A DNA stretch of 64,000 nt. Source: Allobosea sp039673065. Lineage in GTDB: Bacteria > Pseudomonadota > Alphaproteobacteria > Rhizobiales > Beijerinckiaceae. Below, in pieces: positions 8,660 to 16,766 of this stretch. A program made the translations under genes and the position numbers. The stretch spans positions 1 through 64,000 of the forward strand of contig NZ_JBDJKW010000002.1 of assembly GCF_039673065.1 (NCBI RefSeq), read 5' to 3'. Position 1 is the first letter of the stretch, and each line of letters begins with the position of its first letter. Under the pieces are notes generated by a model. That model was given only the letters and a program-made list of their open reading frames with translations, was not told the DNA's origin and searched no databases.

Positions 8660-9223
8660 ATGGCGAGAGAACCTCGTGACCGTCAGGATCGCGAAGAGCG
8701 CGATTCCGAATTCGTGGATCGTCTGGTCCACATCAACCGCGTCGCCAAGGTGGTGAAGGGCGGCCGTCGCTTCGGTTTCGCGGCGCTCGTCGTCGTCGGC
8801 GACCAGAAGGGCCGCGTCGGCTTCGGTCACGGCAAGGCCCGTGAAGTGCCGGAGGCGATCCGCAAGGCCACCGAGGCCGCCAAGCGCGGTCTGGTCCGCA
8901 TTCCGCTCCGCGAGGGTCGCACCCTGCATCACGACGTGAACGGTCGCCACGGCGCCGGCAAGGTCGTTCTTCGCGCTGCCCCGGCCGGTACCGGCATCAT
9001 CGCCGGCGGCCCGATGCGCGCCGTCTTCGAGGCGGTCGGCATGCAGGACGTCGTGTCGAAGTCGCTCGGCTCGTCGAACCCCTACAACCTCGTCCGCGCG
9101 ACCTTCGACGCGCTGAAGAACGAGGACAGCCCGCGCAGCGTCGCGGCCCGTCGCTCGCTCAAGGTGTCCGCTCTGCAGACCCGTCGCCGTGACGGCGGCG
9201 GCGATGCCGGCGCGGACGCGTGA
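8660..9223 (+). CDS. rpsE: 30S ribosomal protein S5
   Basis: The 187-residue S5 has the double-stranded RNA-binding N-terminal domain (DRLVHINRVAKVVKGGRRFG) and the C-terminal half with GKAREVPEAIRKATEAAKR. S5 supports decoding accuracy and mRNA unwinding. It is about 20 residues longer than E. coli S5, with extra N- and C-terminal tails. The upstream site is AAGAGGA. Confidence 0.97.
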   Translation: MAREPRDRQDREERDSEFVDRLVHINRVAKVVKGGRRFGFAALVVVGDQKGRVGFGHGKAREVPEAIRKATEAAKRGLVRIPLREGRTLHHDVNGRHGAGKVVLRAAPAGTGIIAGGPMRAVFEAVGMQDVVSKSLGSSNPYNLVRATFDALKNEDSPRSVAARRSLKVSALQTRRRDGGGDAGADA

Positions 9224-9233
9224 GGAGGGGACG

Positions 9234-9428
9234 ATGGCAAAGTCTGAGAAGACCATCGTCGTCGAGCAGATCGGCAGCCCGATCCGCCGCGACGCCTCGC
9301 AGCGCCAGACCCTGATCGGTCTCGGCCTCAACAAGATCCGCCGCCGCTCGACCCTGGAAGACACGCCGTCCGTGCGTGGCATGGTCGAGAAGGTCAAGCA
9401 CCTCGTGCGCGTCGTCGACGGCAAGTGA
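9234..9428 (+). CDS. rpmD: 50S ribosomal protein L30
   Basis: The 64-residue L30 contains QIGSPIRRDASQRQTLIGLG and LNKIRRRSTLEDTPSVRGM, typical of the family. The ATG at 9234 has GAGGAGGGG just upstream and is preferred over a longer reading into rpsE. rplO begins 11 bases downstream. Confidence 0.96.
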   Translation: MAKSEKTIVVEQIGSPIRRDASQRQTLIGLGLNKIRRRSTLEDTPSVRGMVEKVKHLVRVVDGK

Positions 9429-9439
9429 GGAGGGCGACC

Positions 9440-9919
9440 ATGAAGCTCACAGACATTCGTGACAACGAAGGCGCGGCCAAGTCGCGCATCCGCGTCGGCC
9501 GGGGCATTGGCTCGGGCAAGGGCAAGACCGGTGGTCGCGGCGTGAAGGGTCAGACCTCGCGCGCCGGCGTCGCCATCAAGGGCTTCGAAGGCGGCCAGAT
9601 GCCGCTCTATCGTCGCCTTCCCAAGCGCGGCTTCAACAACCTGTTCGGCCGCGAGCTGAACGAGGTGAACCTGGGCCGCATCCAGCAGGCCGTCGAGGCC
9701 GGCAAGCTCGACACCTCGGGCGCGGTGACCGTCGAGGCGCTCGTCGCCGCCGGCGTCATCACCAAGGCCGCCCGTGACGGCGTCAAGATCCTCGGCGTCG
9801 GCGAGCTCAAGACGAAGCTCGCCTTCGAGGTGGCCGGCGCGTCGAAGTCGGCCGTCGAGGCGATCGAGAAGGCCGGCGGCACGGTCAAGATCCTGACGGC
9901 CGCCGCTTCACAGGCGTGA
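9440..9919 (+). CDS. rplO: 50S ribosomal protein L15
   Basis: The 159-residue product starts MKLTDIRDNEGAAKSRIRVG and has the Gly/Lys-rich segment GSGKGKTGGRGVKGQTSRAG, the L15 signature. L15 threads through the 50S core. ATG at 9440 follows GAGGAGGGCGACC; a GTG-type start upstream would overlap rpmD. A 91-base gap with a long hairpin precedes secY. Confidence 0.97.
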   Translation: MKLTDIRDNEGAAKSRIRVGRGIGSGKGKTGGRGVKGQTSRAGVAIKGFEGGQMPLYRRLPKRGFNNLFGRELNEVNLGRIQQAVEAGKLDTSGAVTVEALVAAGVITKAARDGVKILGVGELKTKLAFEVAGASKSAVEAIEKAGGTVKILTAAASQA

Positions 9920-9943
9920 TCATCACGCTTACATGACTGAATG

Positions 9944-9981
9944 CGAACGGCGGCGAGGCCTGTAGCCTCGGCCGCCGTTCG
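9944..9981 (+). other. Long hairpin between rplO and secY
   Basis: Arms CGAACGGCGGC(C)GAGGC-type at 9944-9959 and 9965-9981 pair over about 16 bases with one extra base and a short loop. No T tract follows, so classic termination is unlikely. It may lower secY expression relative to the ribosomal genes or protect the upstream mRNA. Confidence 0.5.
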
Positions 9982-10010
9982 ACTGTCTAGAGATACCGGG
10001 GACCGGACGC

Positions 10011-11348
10011 ATGGCATCGGCGGCTGAACAGCTTGCGGCAAACCTGAATTTCGGCGCGCTGGCCAAGGCGGACGAGCTGAAGAAGCGAATCTGGTTCACG
10101 CTGGGCGCGCTCGTCGTGTTCCGGCTCGGAACCTATATCCCGCTGCCGGGGATGAACCCCGAGGCGGTGGCGGACCTGTTCCGCCAGACGCAGACCGGCG
10201 TGCTCGGCCTGTTCAACATGTTCTCCGGCGGCGCCGTGGGCCGCCTCGCGATCTTCGCGCTGAACATCATGCCGTACATCTCGGCATCGATCATCATCCA
10301 GCTGCTTTCCAGCGTGGTGCCCACCTTCGAGGCGCTCAAGAAGGAAGGCGAGCAGGGCCGCAAGATCCTCAACCAGTACACCCGCTATCTCACGCTGGTG
10401 CTGGCCCTGTTCCAGGCCTGGGCGATCGCCGTCGGCCTGCAGGGCTCGGGCAACCTCGTGCTGCAGCCGGGTCCGTTCTTCCTGGTCTCGACCACGATCA
10501 CCCTGGTCGGCGGTACCATGTTCCTGCTGTGGCTCGGCGAGCAGATCACCAGCCGCGGCATCGGCAACGGCACCTCGATGATCATCTTCGCGGGCATCAT
10601 CGCCGAGTTCCCGGCGCAGTTGGCCCAGACCCTCGAGCTCGGCCGCCAGGGCGCGATCTCGACCGGCATGCTGCTCGTCATCATGCTGATGGCGGTCTGC
10701 GTCATCGCCTTCGTGGTCTTCGTCGAGCGCGCCCAGCGCCGCCTGCTGATCAACTATCCGAAGCGTCAGGTCGGCAACCGTATGTATGAGGGGCAGACCT
10801 CGTTCCTGCCGCTGAAGCTCAACACCGCCGGCGTCATCCCGCCGATCTTCGCCTCGTCGCTGCTGCTGCTGCCGACCACGATCGCCAGCTTCTCGCAGGC
10901 TTCTGGCGGCACCGGCATGCTGGCGACGATCTCGACCTATCTGGCCCATGGCCGGCCGGCGTTCATGATCCTCTACGCCGCGCTGATCATCTTCTTCTGC
11001 TTCTTCTACACCGCGATCGTCTTCAATCCGGCCGAGACCGCGGACAATCTGAAGAAGCATGGCGGCTTCATGCCGGGCATCCGCCCCGGCGAGCGCACGG
11101 CCGAGCATATCGACCGCGTGCTGACCCGGATCACGGTGATCGGTGCGGGCTACCTGACCATCGTCTGCCTGATCCCGGAATTCATGATCACCTATGCGCA
11201 GATCCCGATCATCCTGCTGGGCGGCACCTCGCTGCTCATCGTGGTGACCACCACCATGGATACGGTCGCGCAGGTGCACGGACATCTCCTGGCCCATCAG
11301 TATGAGGGCCTGGTCAAGAAGGCGAAGCTGCGGGGGGCGAGGCGCTGA
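10011..11348 (+). CDS. secY: Protein translocase subunit SecY
   Basis: The 445-residue membrane protein is the channel subunit of the SecYEG translocase in the inner membrane. About ten hydrophobic segments are seen, beginning near residue 30 (FTLGALVVFRLGTYIPLPG), with the conserved plug-region and C-terminal motifs (GLVKKAKLRGARR tail). Position between rplO and adk is standard. Its TGA overlaps the adk ATG by one base. Confidence 0.98.
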   Translation: MASAAEQLAANLNFGALAKADELKKRIWFTLGALVVFRLGTYIPLPGMNPEAVADLFRQTQTGVLGLFNMFSGGAVGRLAIFALNIMPYISASIIIQLLSSVVPTFEALKKEGEQGRKILNQYTRYLTLVLALFQAWAIAVGLQGSGNLVLQPGPFFLVSTTITLVGGTMFLLWLGEQITSRGIGNGTSMIIFAGIIAEFPAQLAQTLELGRQGAISTGMLLVIMLMAVCVIAFVVFVERAQRRLLINYPKRQVGNRMYEGQTSFLPLKLNTAGVIPPIFASSLLLLPTTIASFSQASGGTGMLATISTYLAHGRPAFMILYAALIIFFCFFYTAIVFNPAETADNLKKHGGFMPGIRPGERTAEHIDRVLTRITVIGAGYLTIVCLIPEFMITYAQIPIILLGGTSLLIVVTTTMDTVAQVHGHLLAHQYEGLVKKAKLRGARR

Positions 11349-11932
11349 TGCGATTGATCTTCTTGGGTCCGCCCGGGGCGGGGAAGGGTACTCAGGCAGC
11401 TCGTATCGTCGAGAAGCACGGCATTCCGCAGCTCTCGACCGGCGACATGCTCAGGGCGGCGGTCGCGGCCGGCACGCCGGTCGGCATCAAGGCCAAGGCG
11501 GTGATGGAAGCCGGCGGGCTGGTCTCGGACGAGATCGTCATCGGCATCGTCGCCGACCGCATCGAGGAGCCCGACGCGAAGAAGGGCTTCATCCTGGACG
11601 GCTTCCCGCGCACCCTGGCCCAGGCCGAGGCGCTCGACAGCATGCTGGCCTCCAAGGGGCTCAAGCTCGACCGCGTACTGGAGCTGCGCGTCGACCAGAG
11701 CAAGCTGGTGGACCGGATCATCAAGCGCGCCGAGGATGCGCGCGCCGCCGGGCAGCCGGTCCGCAAGGACGACGATCCTGAGGTCTTCAAGACGAGGCTC
11801 GCGGCCTATAACCGCGACACCGCCGTGGTGGGGCCGTATTACGAGCAGCGCGGCCAGTTGGTCGCGATCGACGGCATGCAGCCGATCGACGCGGTGACGG
11901 CGCAGATCGAGTCGGCCCTGACGGCCGGCTGA
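11348..11932 (+). CDS. adk: Adenylate kinase
   Basis: The 194-residue enzyme interconverts ATP plus AMP with two ADP in the cytoplasm. The P-loop is GPPGAGKGTQ near residue 7, the AMP-binding segment is LSTGDMLRAAV, and DGFPRTLAQAEAL is the family signature. It is the short form without the zinc-type LID, usual in alphaproteobacteria. It is coupled to secY and ends the spc part of the cluster before a strong terminator. No map gene is present. Confidence 0.98.
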   Translation: MRLIFLGPPGAGKGTQAARIVEKHGIPQLSTGDMLRAAVAAGTPVGIKAKAVMEAGGLVSDEIVIGIVADRIEEPDAKKGFILDGFPRTLAQAEALDSMLASKGLKLDRVLELRVDQSKLVDRIIKRAEDARAAGQPVRKDDDPEVFKTRLAAYNRDTAVVGPYYEQRGQLVAIDGMQPIDAVTAQIESALTAG

Positions 11933-11958
11933 CGATCCCGTCCCGATAAATTCGGCAG

Positions 11959-11994
11959 ACGCCGCGCGGCCCGGTCCGCGCGGCGTTTCCGTTT
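11959..11994 (+). terminator. Rho-independent terminator after adk
   Basis: Perfect 11-base arms at 11959-11969 and 11976-11986 flank a 6-base loop and run into TTTCCGTTTG. This ends the S10-spc transcription unit and isolates it from the inserted genes downstream. Confidence 0.8.
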
Positions 11995-12072
11995 GTCCCG
12001 CGCCGCGCAGGCGGCGGGACGGCTGGGGAGGGGAGGTCGACGGCCTCCCCGCAGAAGGCGAAGGAGGCCGCA

Positions 12073-12381
12073 ATGGCCGATGGCGACGACGAATACGTGT
12101 ATGACGAGGCGACGGGCGAGTGGCGCCCGGCTTCGGAGGTGGCAGCCCAGGCCGCGGCTTCGACCCGCCCGGAGGTCCGCGACGCCTCCGGCAACCTGCT
12201 GGCCGACGGGGACTCGGTCACCCTGATCAAGGACCTCAAGGTCAAGGGCGCCGGGCAGACCCTGAAGCAGGGCACCGTCATCCGCTCGATCCGCCTCACC
12301 GACAATCCCGAGGAGATCGACTGCCGGCACGAGACGATCCGCGGCCTCGTGCTGCGCACCGAGTTCGTGCGTAAGCGCTGA
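12073..12381 (+). CDS. PhnA/YjdM-domain protein lacking the zinc-ribbon cysteines
   Basis: The 102-residue product matches the C-terminal PhnA domain closely: VRDASGNLLADGDSVTLIKD followed by LKVKGAGQTLKQGTVI. In E. coli PhnA/YjdM an N-terminal ribbon with two CXXC pairs precedes this domain. Here the equivalent stretch (residues 1-30, EYVYDEATGEWRPASEV) keeps a ribbon-like length but has no cysteine. The only Cys is in EIDCRHE. Despite the old name, a phosphonate role is unproven. It lies alone between two terminators, within the ribosomal supercluster. Confidence 0.85.
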   Translation: MADGDDEYVYDEATGEWRPASEVAAQAAASTRPEVRDASGNLLADGDSVTLIKDLKVKGAGQTLKQGTVIRSIRLTDNPEEIDCRHETIRGLVLRTEFVRKR

Positions 12382-12404
12382 GCCGCTCTGACAAGGCGAG
12401 CCCA

Positions 12405-12437
12405 CCGCACGGCATGGCCTGATGCCGTGCGGTTTTT
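12405..12437 (+). terminator. Rho-independent terminator after the PhnA-domain gene
   Basis: Perfect 11-base arms CCGCACGGCAT (12405-12415) and ATGCCGTGCGG (12422-12432) with a 6-base loop are followed by five T. This is the cleanest terminator in the first 15 kb and makes the PhnA-domain gene a single-gene unit. Confidence 0.88.
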
Positions 12438-12613
12438 CATCGCCGCAGGCGTGATTTCCGCGCCGGCCGTGCGATTGACAGCAGATGCCTGCCGTCCTGA
12501 ACTCAGCCTGAGGCCGAACACGGCCGAGACGTGGCGCGGCGGCACGAGCAGGCCGATGGCATTTCGTCATCCTCCCTGCGGGCCGGACGTGCCCGCAACG
12601 GAGGAGGAAACGG

Positions 12614-13810
12614 ATGAAGCGGGCGATTTCGCTTTTCGCGATGGCGTTCCTTGCCGCCATGCCGGCGGCCAGGGCGCAGGACGCCGTCAAAATCGGCGTG
12701 CTCAATGACCAGTCCGGCAACTATGCCGAATTCGGCGGGCGCGGCTCGGTCGCGGCGGCGCGCATGGCCATCGAGGATTTCGGCGGCAGCGTGCTCGGCA
12801 AGAAGATCGAGCTCGTCTCGGCCGACCACCAGAACAAGCCTGACGTGGCGGCCGCCCTGGCGCGGCGCTGGTACGATGTCGACGGCGTCACCGCCATCGC
12901 CGACCTGACCAACTCCGCTGTCGCGCTCGCGGTCGGCGGGCTGGCGCGCGAGCGCAACAAGGTCGCGCTGTTCAACGGGCCGGCGACGACGCGCCTGTTC
13001 AACGAGGACTGCCTGGCCACGGGCTTCATGTGGACCTTCGACACCGCGACCTCGGCGAAGGGCACGGCGCTCTCCGTGCTGCGCGAGGGCGGCGACAGCT
13101 GGTACATCATCGCGGCCGACTATGCCTTCGGCCACCAGCTCACCGCCGACATCGAATCGGTGGTCGCGGCCAATGGCGGCAAGACGCTCGGCACCGTGCG
13201 CCATCCGCTCGGCAGCGCCGACTTCTCGTCTTTCCTGCTGCAGGCGCAGGCCTCCAAGGCGAAGATCGTCGCCTTCGCCAATGCCGGCACCGACACCATC
13301 AACTCGATCAAGCAGGCGGGCGAGTTCGGCATCGTCGACGCCGGCCAGAAGATCGCCGCCATGGTGGTGGTGCTGAGCGACGTGCACGGGCTCGGCCTCG
13401 ACAAGGCCAAGGGGCTGATCACCACCACGGCCTATTATCACGACCGCGACAAGGAGAGCCGGGCCTGGGCCGATCGCTATGCCGAGCGCATGAAGCAGAT
13501 GCCGGGCATGATCCAGGCCAGCGTCTACTCCTCCGTGCTGCATTACCTGCGCGCGGTGAAGGCGGCCGGCACCGCTGACGGCCCCGCCGTCGCCGCCAAG
13601 ATGCGCGAGATGCCGCTGGACGACTTCTTCGCCAAGGGCGCGAAGATCCGCGAGGACGGCCGCCTCATGAACGACATGATGCTGGTCGAGGTGAAGGCGC
13701 CGGCGGAGTCCAAGGCTCCGTGGGACTATTTCAAGGTGGTGCGCGCCATCCCGGCCGCGGAGATCATTCCGCCGCTCTGGGCGAGCAAGTGCCCGCTGGT
13801 GAAGAAGTGA
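12614..13810 (+). CDS. ABC transporter substrate-binding protein, branched-chain amino acid (Peripla_BP_6) type
   Basis: The 398-residue product has a cleavable signal peptide (MKRAISLFAMAFLAAMPAA, ending ARAQ) and a type I periplasmic binding fold starting VKIGVLNDQSGNYAEFGGRG. The family binds branched-chain amino acids, aromatic acids, amides or urea; the ligand cannot be read from sequence. No permease or ATPase gene is adjacent, so it is an orphan. It is clearly paralogous to the gene at 56680 (shared SDYAFGHQL-like, ADFSSFLL and IKQAGEFG segments). A GGAGGAGGAAA site precedes the ATG. It interrupts the ribosomal cluster between adk and rpsM. Confidence 0.9.
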   Translation: MKRAISLFAMAFLAAMPAARAQDAVKIGVLNDQSGNYAEFGGRGSVAAARMAIEDFGGSVLGKKIELVSADHQNKPDVAAALARRWYDVDGVTAIADLTNSAVALAVGGLARERNKVALFNGPATTRLFNEDCLATGFMWTFDTATSAKGTALSVLREGGDSWYIIAADYAFGHQLTADIESVVAANGGKTLGTVRHPLGSADFSSFLLQAQASKAKIVAFANAGTDTINSIKQAGEFGIVDAGQKIAAMVVVLSDVHGLGLDKAKGLITTTAYYHDRDKESRAWADRYAERMKQMPGMIQASVYSSVLHYLRAVKAAGTADGPAVAAKMREMPLDDFFAKGAKIREDGRLMNDMMLVEVKAPAESKAPWDYFKVVRAIPAAEIIPPLWASKCPLVKK

Positions 13811-13818
13811 TCCGGCGT

Positions 13819-13842
13819 CCGGGCGGCTTCCGGGCCGCCCGG
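13819..13842 (+). terminator. Hairpin after the solute-binding gene
   Basis: Arms CCGGGCGGC at 13819-13827 and GCCGCCCGG at 13834-13842 lie 8 bases after the stop codon. There is no T tract, so this may protect the 3' end or terminate inefficiently. Confidence 0.5.
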
Positions 13843-13852
13843 CCCCTGCCGG

Positions 13853-13880
13853 TTGACAGCGGCAGTCCAAGCGGTTAACA
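13853..13880 (+). promoter_or_regulatory. Candidate promoter for the alpha operon
   Basis: TTGACA at 13853-13858 is followed after 16 bases by TTAACA at 13875-13880, a weak -10. The -35 is perfect. Because the solute-binding gene with its 3' hairpin separates rpsM from adk, the alpha operon needs its own promoter in this 246-base gap. The -10 match is poor, so this is a proposal. Confidence 0.35.
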
Positions 13881-14056
13881 GCCCGAATTCCGGTTTCATG
13901 CATGACGATGCCGTTGCCTTCGAAGGAAGGGACGACGTCGCGTTGTCGCGTGGGGCGGAATCATAATCCCGCAGGGGCCGGCCTCCACCGGACGCGGGGT
14001 GTCCTGACCGGCGACGCGATCGCGCCCGCCGGCCGATCAATGGAGAGGTGACGATC

Positions 14057-14425
14057 ATGGCTCGTATTGCAGGCGTCAACATTCCCACCGGCAAGCGCGT
14101 CGTCATCGCGCTGCAGTACATTCACGGCATCGGCGCCGCCAAGGCGCAGGAGATCTGCGAGAAGGTCGGCATCGCCGCCGAGCGTCGCGTGAACCAGCTG
14201 ACCGACGCCGAGGTCCTGCAGATCCGCGAGACCATCGACCGCGACTACCTCGTCGAGGGCGACCTGCGTCGCGAAGTCTCGATGAACATCAAGCGCCTGA
14301 TGGACCTCGGCTGCTATCGCGGCCTGCGTCATCGTCGCTCGCTGCCGGTCCGCGGCCAGCGCACGCACACCAACGCCCGTACCCGCAAGGGCAAGGCGAA
14401 GCCGATCGCCGGCAAAAAGAAGTGA
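14057..14425 (+). CDS. rpsM: 30S ribosomal protein S13
   Basis: The 122-residue product starts MARIAGVNIPTGKRVVIAL and contains the helix-two-turns-helix segment YIHGIGAAKAQEICEKVGI. S13 sits in the 30S head and contacts the P-site tRNA. The tail RTHTNARTRKGKAKPIAGKK is diagnostic. ATG at 14057 is chosen over an ATG three codons upstream because of the conserved N terminus. It opens the alpha operon. Confidence 0.97.
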   Translation: MARIAGVNIPTGKRVVIALQYIHGIGAAKAQEICEKVGIAAERRVNQLTDAEVLQIRETIDRDYLVEGDLRREVSMNIKRLMDLGCYRGLRHRRSLPVRGQRTHTNARTRKGKAKPIAGKKK

Positions 14426-14429
14426 GTTT

Positions 14430-14460
14430 CGGCGGGCCGGTTTTCCGGCCCGCCGTATTT
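14430..14460 (+). terminator. Terminator-like hairpin between rpsM and rpsK
   Basis: Perfect 11-base arms CGGCGGGCCGG (14430-14440) and CCGGCCCGCCG (14445-14455) with a TTTT loop are followed by TATTTT. It looks like a real rho-independent terminator, yet it lies inside the alpha operon, so partial attenuation is likely. Confidence 0.6.
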
Positions 14461-14545
14461 TGCGCCGCCCGGTCCTCCTCGCGAGGCGGGCGGCATCCCC
14501 AGCGCCTGGCATGACGGGCGCGCCTGAAGGATGGAAGACCAGAGA

Positions 14546-14935
14546 ATGGCCAAGGAAGCCCAACGCGTCCGTCGTCGCGAACGCAAGAACATCGTCTCCG
14601 GCGTCGCGCATGTGAACGCCTCGTTCAACAACACCATGATCACCATCACCGACGCGCAGGGCAACACGATCTCCTGGTCGTCGGCCGGCACGATGGGCTT
14701 CAAGGGCTCGCGTAAGTCGACCCCCTACGCCGCCCAGATCGCCGCCGAGGACGCCGCCCGCAAGGCTGCCGAGCACGGCATGCGCACCCTCGAGGTCGAG
14801 GTCACCGGTCCGGGTTCGGGCCGCGAGTCGGCGCTGCGCGCGCTGCAGGCCGCCGGCTTCACCGTCACCTCGATCCGCGACGTGACCCCGATCCCGCACA
14901 ATGGCTGCCGGCCGCGCAAGCGCCGCCGCGTCTGA
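14546..14935 (+). CDS. rpsK: 30S ribosomal protein S11
   Basis: The 129-residue product starts MAKEAQRVRRRERKNIVSG and includes HVNASFNNTMITITDAQGN and a C-terminal DVTPIPHNGCRPRKRRRV, all S11 signatures. S11 forms the 30S platform with S18 and S21. ATG at 14546 gives the family's normal N terminus; an in-frame ATG at 14531 would add five residues. Confidence 0.97.
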   Translation: MAKEAQRVRRRERKNIVSGVAHVNASFNNTMITITDAQGNTISWSSAGTMGFKGSRKSTPYAAQIAAEDAARKAAEHGMRTLEVEVTGPGSGRESALRALQAAGFTVTSIRDVTPIPHNGCRPRKRRRV

Positions 14936-14955
14936 GCCAGGACCGGTTTCGAAGC

Positions 14956-14977
14956 GGCGCCCGCAGGGGCGGGCGCC
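14956..14977 (+). other. Hairpin between rpsK and rpoA
   Basis: Arms GGCGCCCG (14956-14963) and CGGGCGCC (14970-14977) form a GC hairpin in the 94-base gap. No T tract follows. Confidence 0.4.
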
Positions 14978-15029
14978 GGTACGGGGCGGCCCGACGCCGC
15001 CATTGCATTGAAGCACCAGGAGTGCGGTC

Positions 15030-16046
15030 GTGATCAGCAAGAACTGGCAGGATCTGTCCAAGCCGAACAAGCTCGAAGTCAAGGTCGGGGACGACCCGAA
15101 GCGTCTGGCCACCGTGGTCGCGCGGCCGCTGGAGCGCGGCTTCGGCATGACGCTCGGCAATGCGCTGCGTCGCGTGCTGCTCTCCTCGCTCCAGGGCGCC
15201 GCGGTCACCGCCGTCCAGATCGACGGTGTCCTGCACGAGTTCTCCTCGATTCCGGGCGTCCGCGAGGACGTCACCGACATCGTCCTGAACATCAAGGCCA
15301 TCGCGCTGAAGATGCAGGGTGAGGGCCCGAAGCGCATGACGCTTCGCAAGTCCGGCCCGGGCATCGTCACCGCCGGCGACATCAACACGGTCGGCGACGT
15401 GTCGGTCCTCAACCCCGACCTCGTGCTCTGCACGCTGGACGACGGGGCCGAGATCCGCATGGAGTTCACGGTCAACACCGGCAAGGGCTACGTCCCGGCC
15501 GAGCAGAACCGTCCGGAAGACGCGCCGATCGGCCTGATCCCGGTCGACAGCCTGTATTCGCCGGTCAAGAAGGTCAGCTACCGCGTCGAGAATACCCGCG
15601 AGGGCCAGAATCTCGACCGCGACATGCTCACCCTCCAGATCGAGACCAACGGCTCGGTCACTCCCGAGGACGCGCTGGCGCTGGCCGCTCGCATCCTGCA
15701 GGACCAGCTGGCCGTCTTCATCACCTTCGAGGAGCCGCGCAAGGAAGAGGCCGTCTCGACCGCGCCGCAGCTTCCGTTCAACCCGGCCCTGCTCAAGAAG
15801 GTCGACGAGCTCGAGCTGTCGGTCCGTTCGGCGAACTGCCTGAAGAACGACAACATCGTCTACATCGGCGACCTGATCCAGAAGTCCGAGGGCGAGATGC
15901 TGCGCACCCCGAACTTCGGCCGCAAGTCGCTCAACGAGATCAAGGAAGTGCTCGCCACCATGGGCCTCCATCTCGGGATGGACGTGCAGGGCTGGCCGCC
16001 GGAGAACATCGAAGAGCTGGCCAAGCGCTTCGAAGAGCACTACTGA
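15030..16046 (+). CDS. rpoA: DNA-directed RNA polymerase subunit alpha
   Basis: The 338-residue protein has an N-terminal dimerisation domain (RGFGMTLGNALRRVLLSSLQ) and a C-terminal domain near residues 260-330 (RTPNFGRKSLNEIKEVLATM) that contacts UP elements and activators. The two are joined by an acidic linker. Start is GTG at 15030, preceded by CAGGAG. Position between rpsK and rplQ is universal. Confidence 0.98.
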   Translation: MISKNWQDLSKPNKLEVKVGDDPKRLATVVARPLERGFGMTLGNALRRVLLSSLQGAAVTAVQIDGVLHEFSSIPGVREDVTDIVLNIKAIALKMQGEGPKRMTLRKSGPGIVTAGDINTVGDVSVLNPDLVLCTLDDGAEIRMEFTVNTGKGYVPAEQNRPEDAPIGLIPVDSLYSPVKKVSYRVENTREGQNLDRDMLTLQIETNGSVTPEDALALAARILQDQLAVFITFEEPRKEEAVSTAPQLPFNPALLKKVDELELSVRSANCLKNDNIVYIGDLIQKSEGEMLRTPNFGRKSLNEIKEVLATMGLHLGMDVQGWPPENIEELAKRFEEHY

Positions 16047-16154
16047 GACCCGGCGCGGGAGGCATCCCGCGCCATTCCCCGCCCGGCGCGAGCCGGAGCA
16101 TAAAGGACGGCCGTTCCGTGGCACGGCGGCCGTAAGCAACGAAGGAGCCTCATC

Positions 16155-16571
16155 ATGCGTCACGGTTTCCGCGGCCGTCGTTTCAACCGCACCGTCGAGC
16201 ATCGCCAGGCGATGTTCGCCAATCTCGCTCAGGCGCTGATCAAGCACGAGCAGATCACCACCACCCTGCCGAAGGCCAAGGACCTGCGTCCGGTCGTCGA
16301 GAAGCTGATCACGCTCGGCAAGCGCGGCGATCTGCACGCCCGCCGCCAGGCGATCGCGCAGATCAAGGATGTCGCCTTGGTCGGCAAGCTGTTCTCGGCG
16401 CTGGCCGAGCGCTACAAGGACCGCAATGGCGGCTACACCCGCATCATGAAGGCCGGCTTCCGCTTCGGTGACAACGCGCCGATGGCCGTGATCGAGTTCG
16501 TCGATCGCGACGAGGACGCCAAGGGTCAGGATTCGGGCCCGGTGCAGACGGCGGACGACGAGGCGGCCTGA
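16155..16571 (+). CDS. rplQ: 50S ribosomal protein L17
   Basis: The 138-residue product starts MRHGFRGRRFNRTVEHRQAM and carries ANLAQALIKHEQITTTLPKA, the L17 signature. L17 lies near the exit tunnel. The acidic tail (EDAKGQDSGPVQTADDEAA) is longer than in E. coli. The ribosome-binding site is AAGGAG. It ends the alpha operon before a terminator. Confidence 0.97.
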   Translation: MRHGFRGRRFNRTVEHRQAMFANLAQALIKHEQITTTLPKAKDLRPVVEKLITLGKRGDLHARRQAIAQIKDVALVGKLFSALAERYKDRNGGYTRIMKAGFRFGDNAPMAVIEFVDRDEDAKGQDSGPVQTADDEAA

Positions 16572-16605
16572 GCCGCCCCGCTCCGACCCATCGTCGGATC
16601 AGATC

Positions 16606-16634
16606 AAAGGCGGTCCTTCGGGGCCGCCTTTTTT
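16606..16634 (+). terminator. Rho-independent terminator of the alpha operon
   Basis: Arms AAGGCGGTCC and GGGCCGCCTT close on a TTCG tetraloop, with six T from 16629. It marks the end of the ribosomal supercluster. Confidence 0.88.
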
Positions 16635-16766
16635 GCGTTCCGGAGGGCGCTTACGCTGCACCGCGACATTTGACCTCTTCCAAGATTCTGCCCAGGCCTT
16701 GTGCGGAGATTGCCCAGCAATTATGCGATTGCTGCCCCTTTGTTCGTTTTTGTCGGATTTCGTGTC

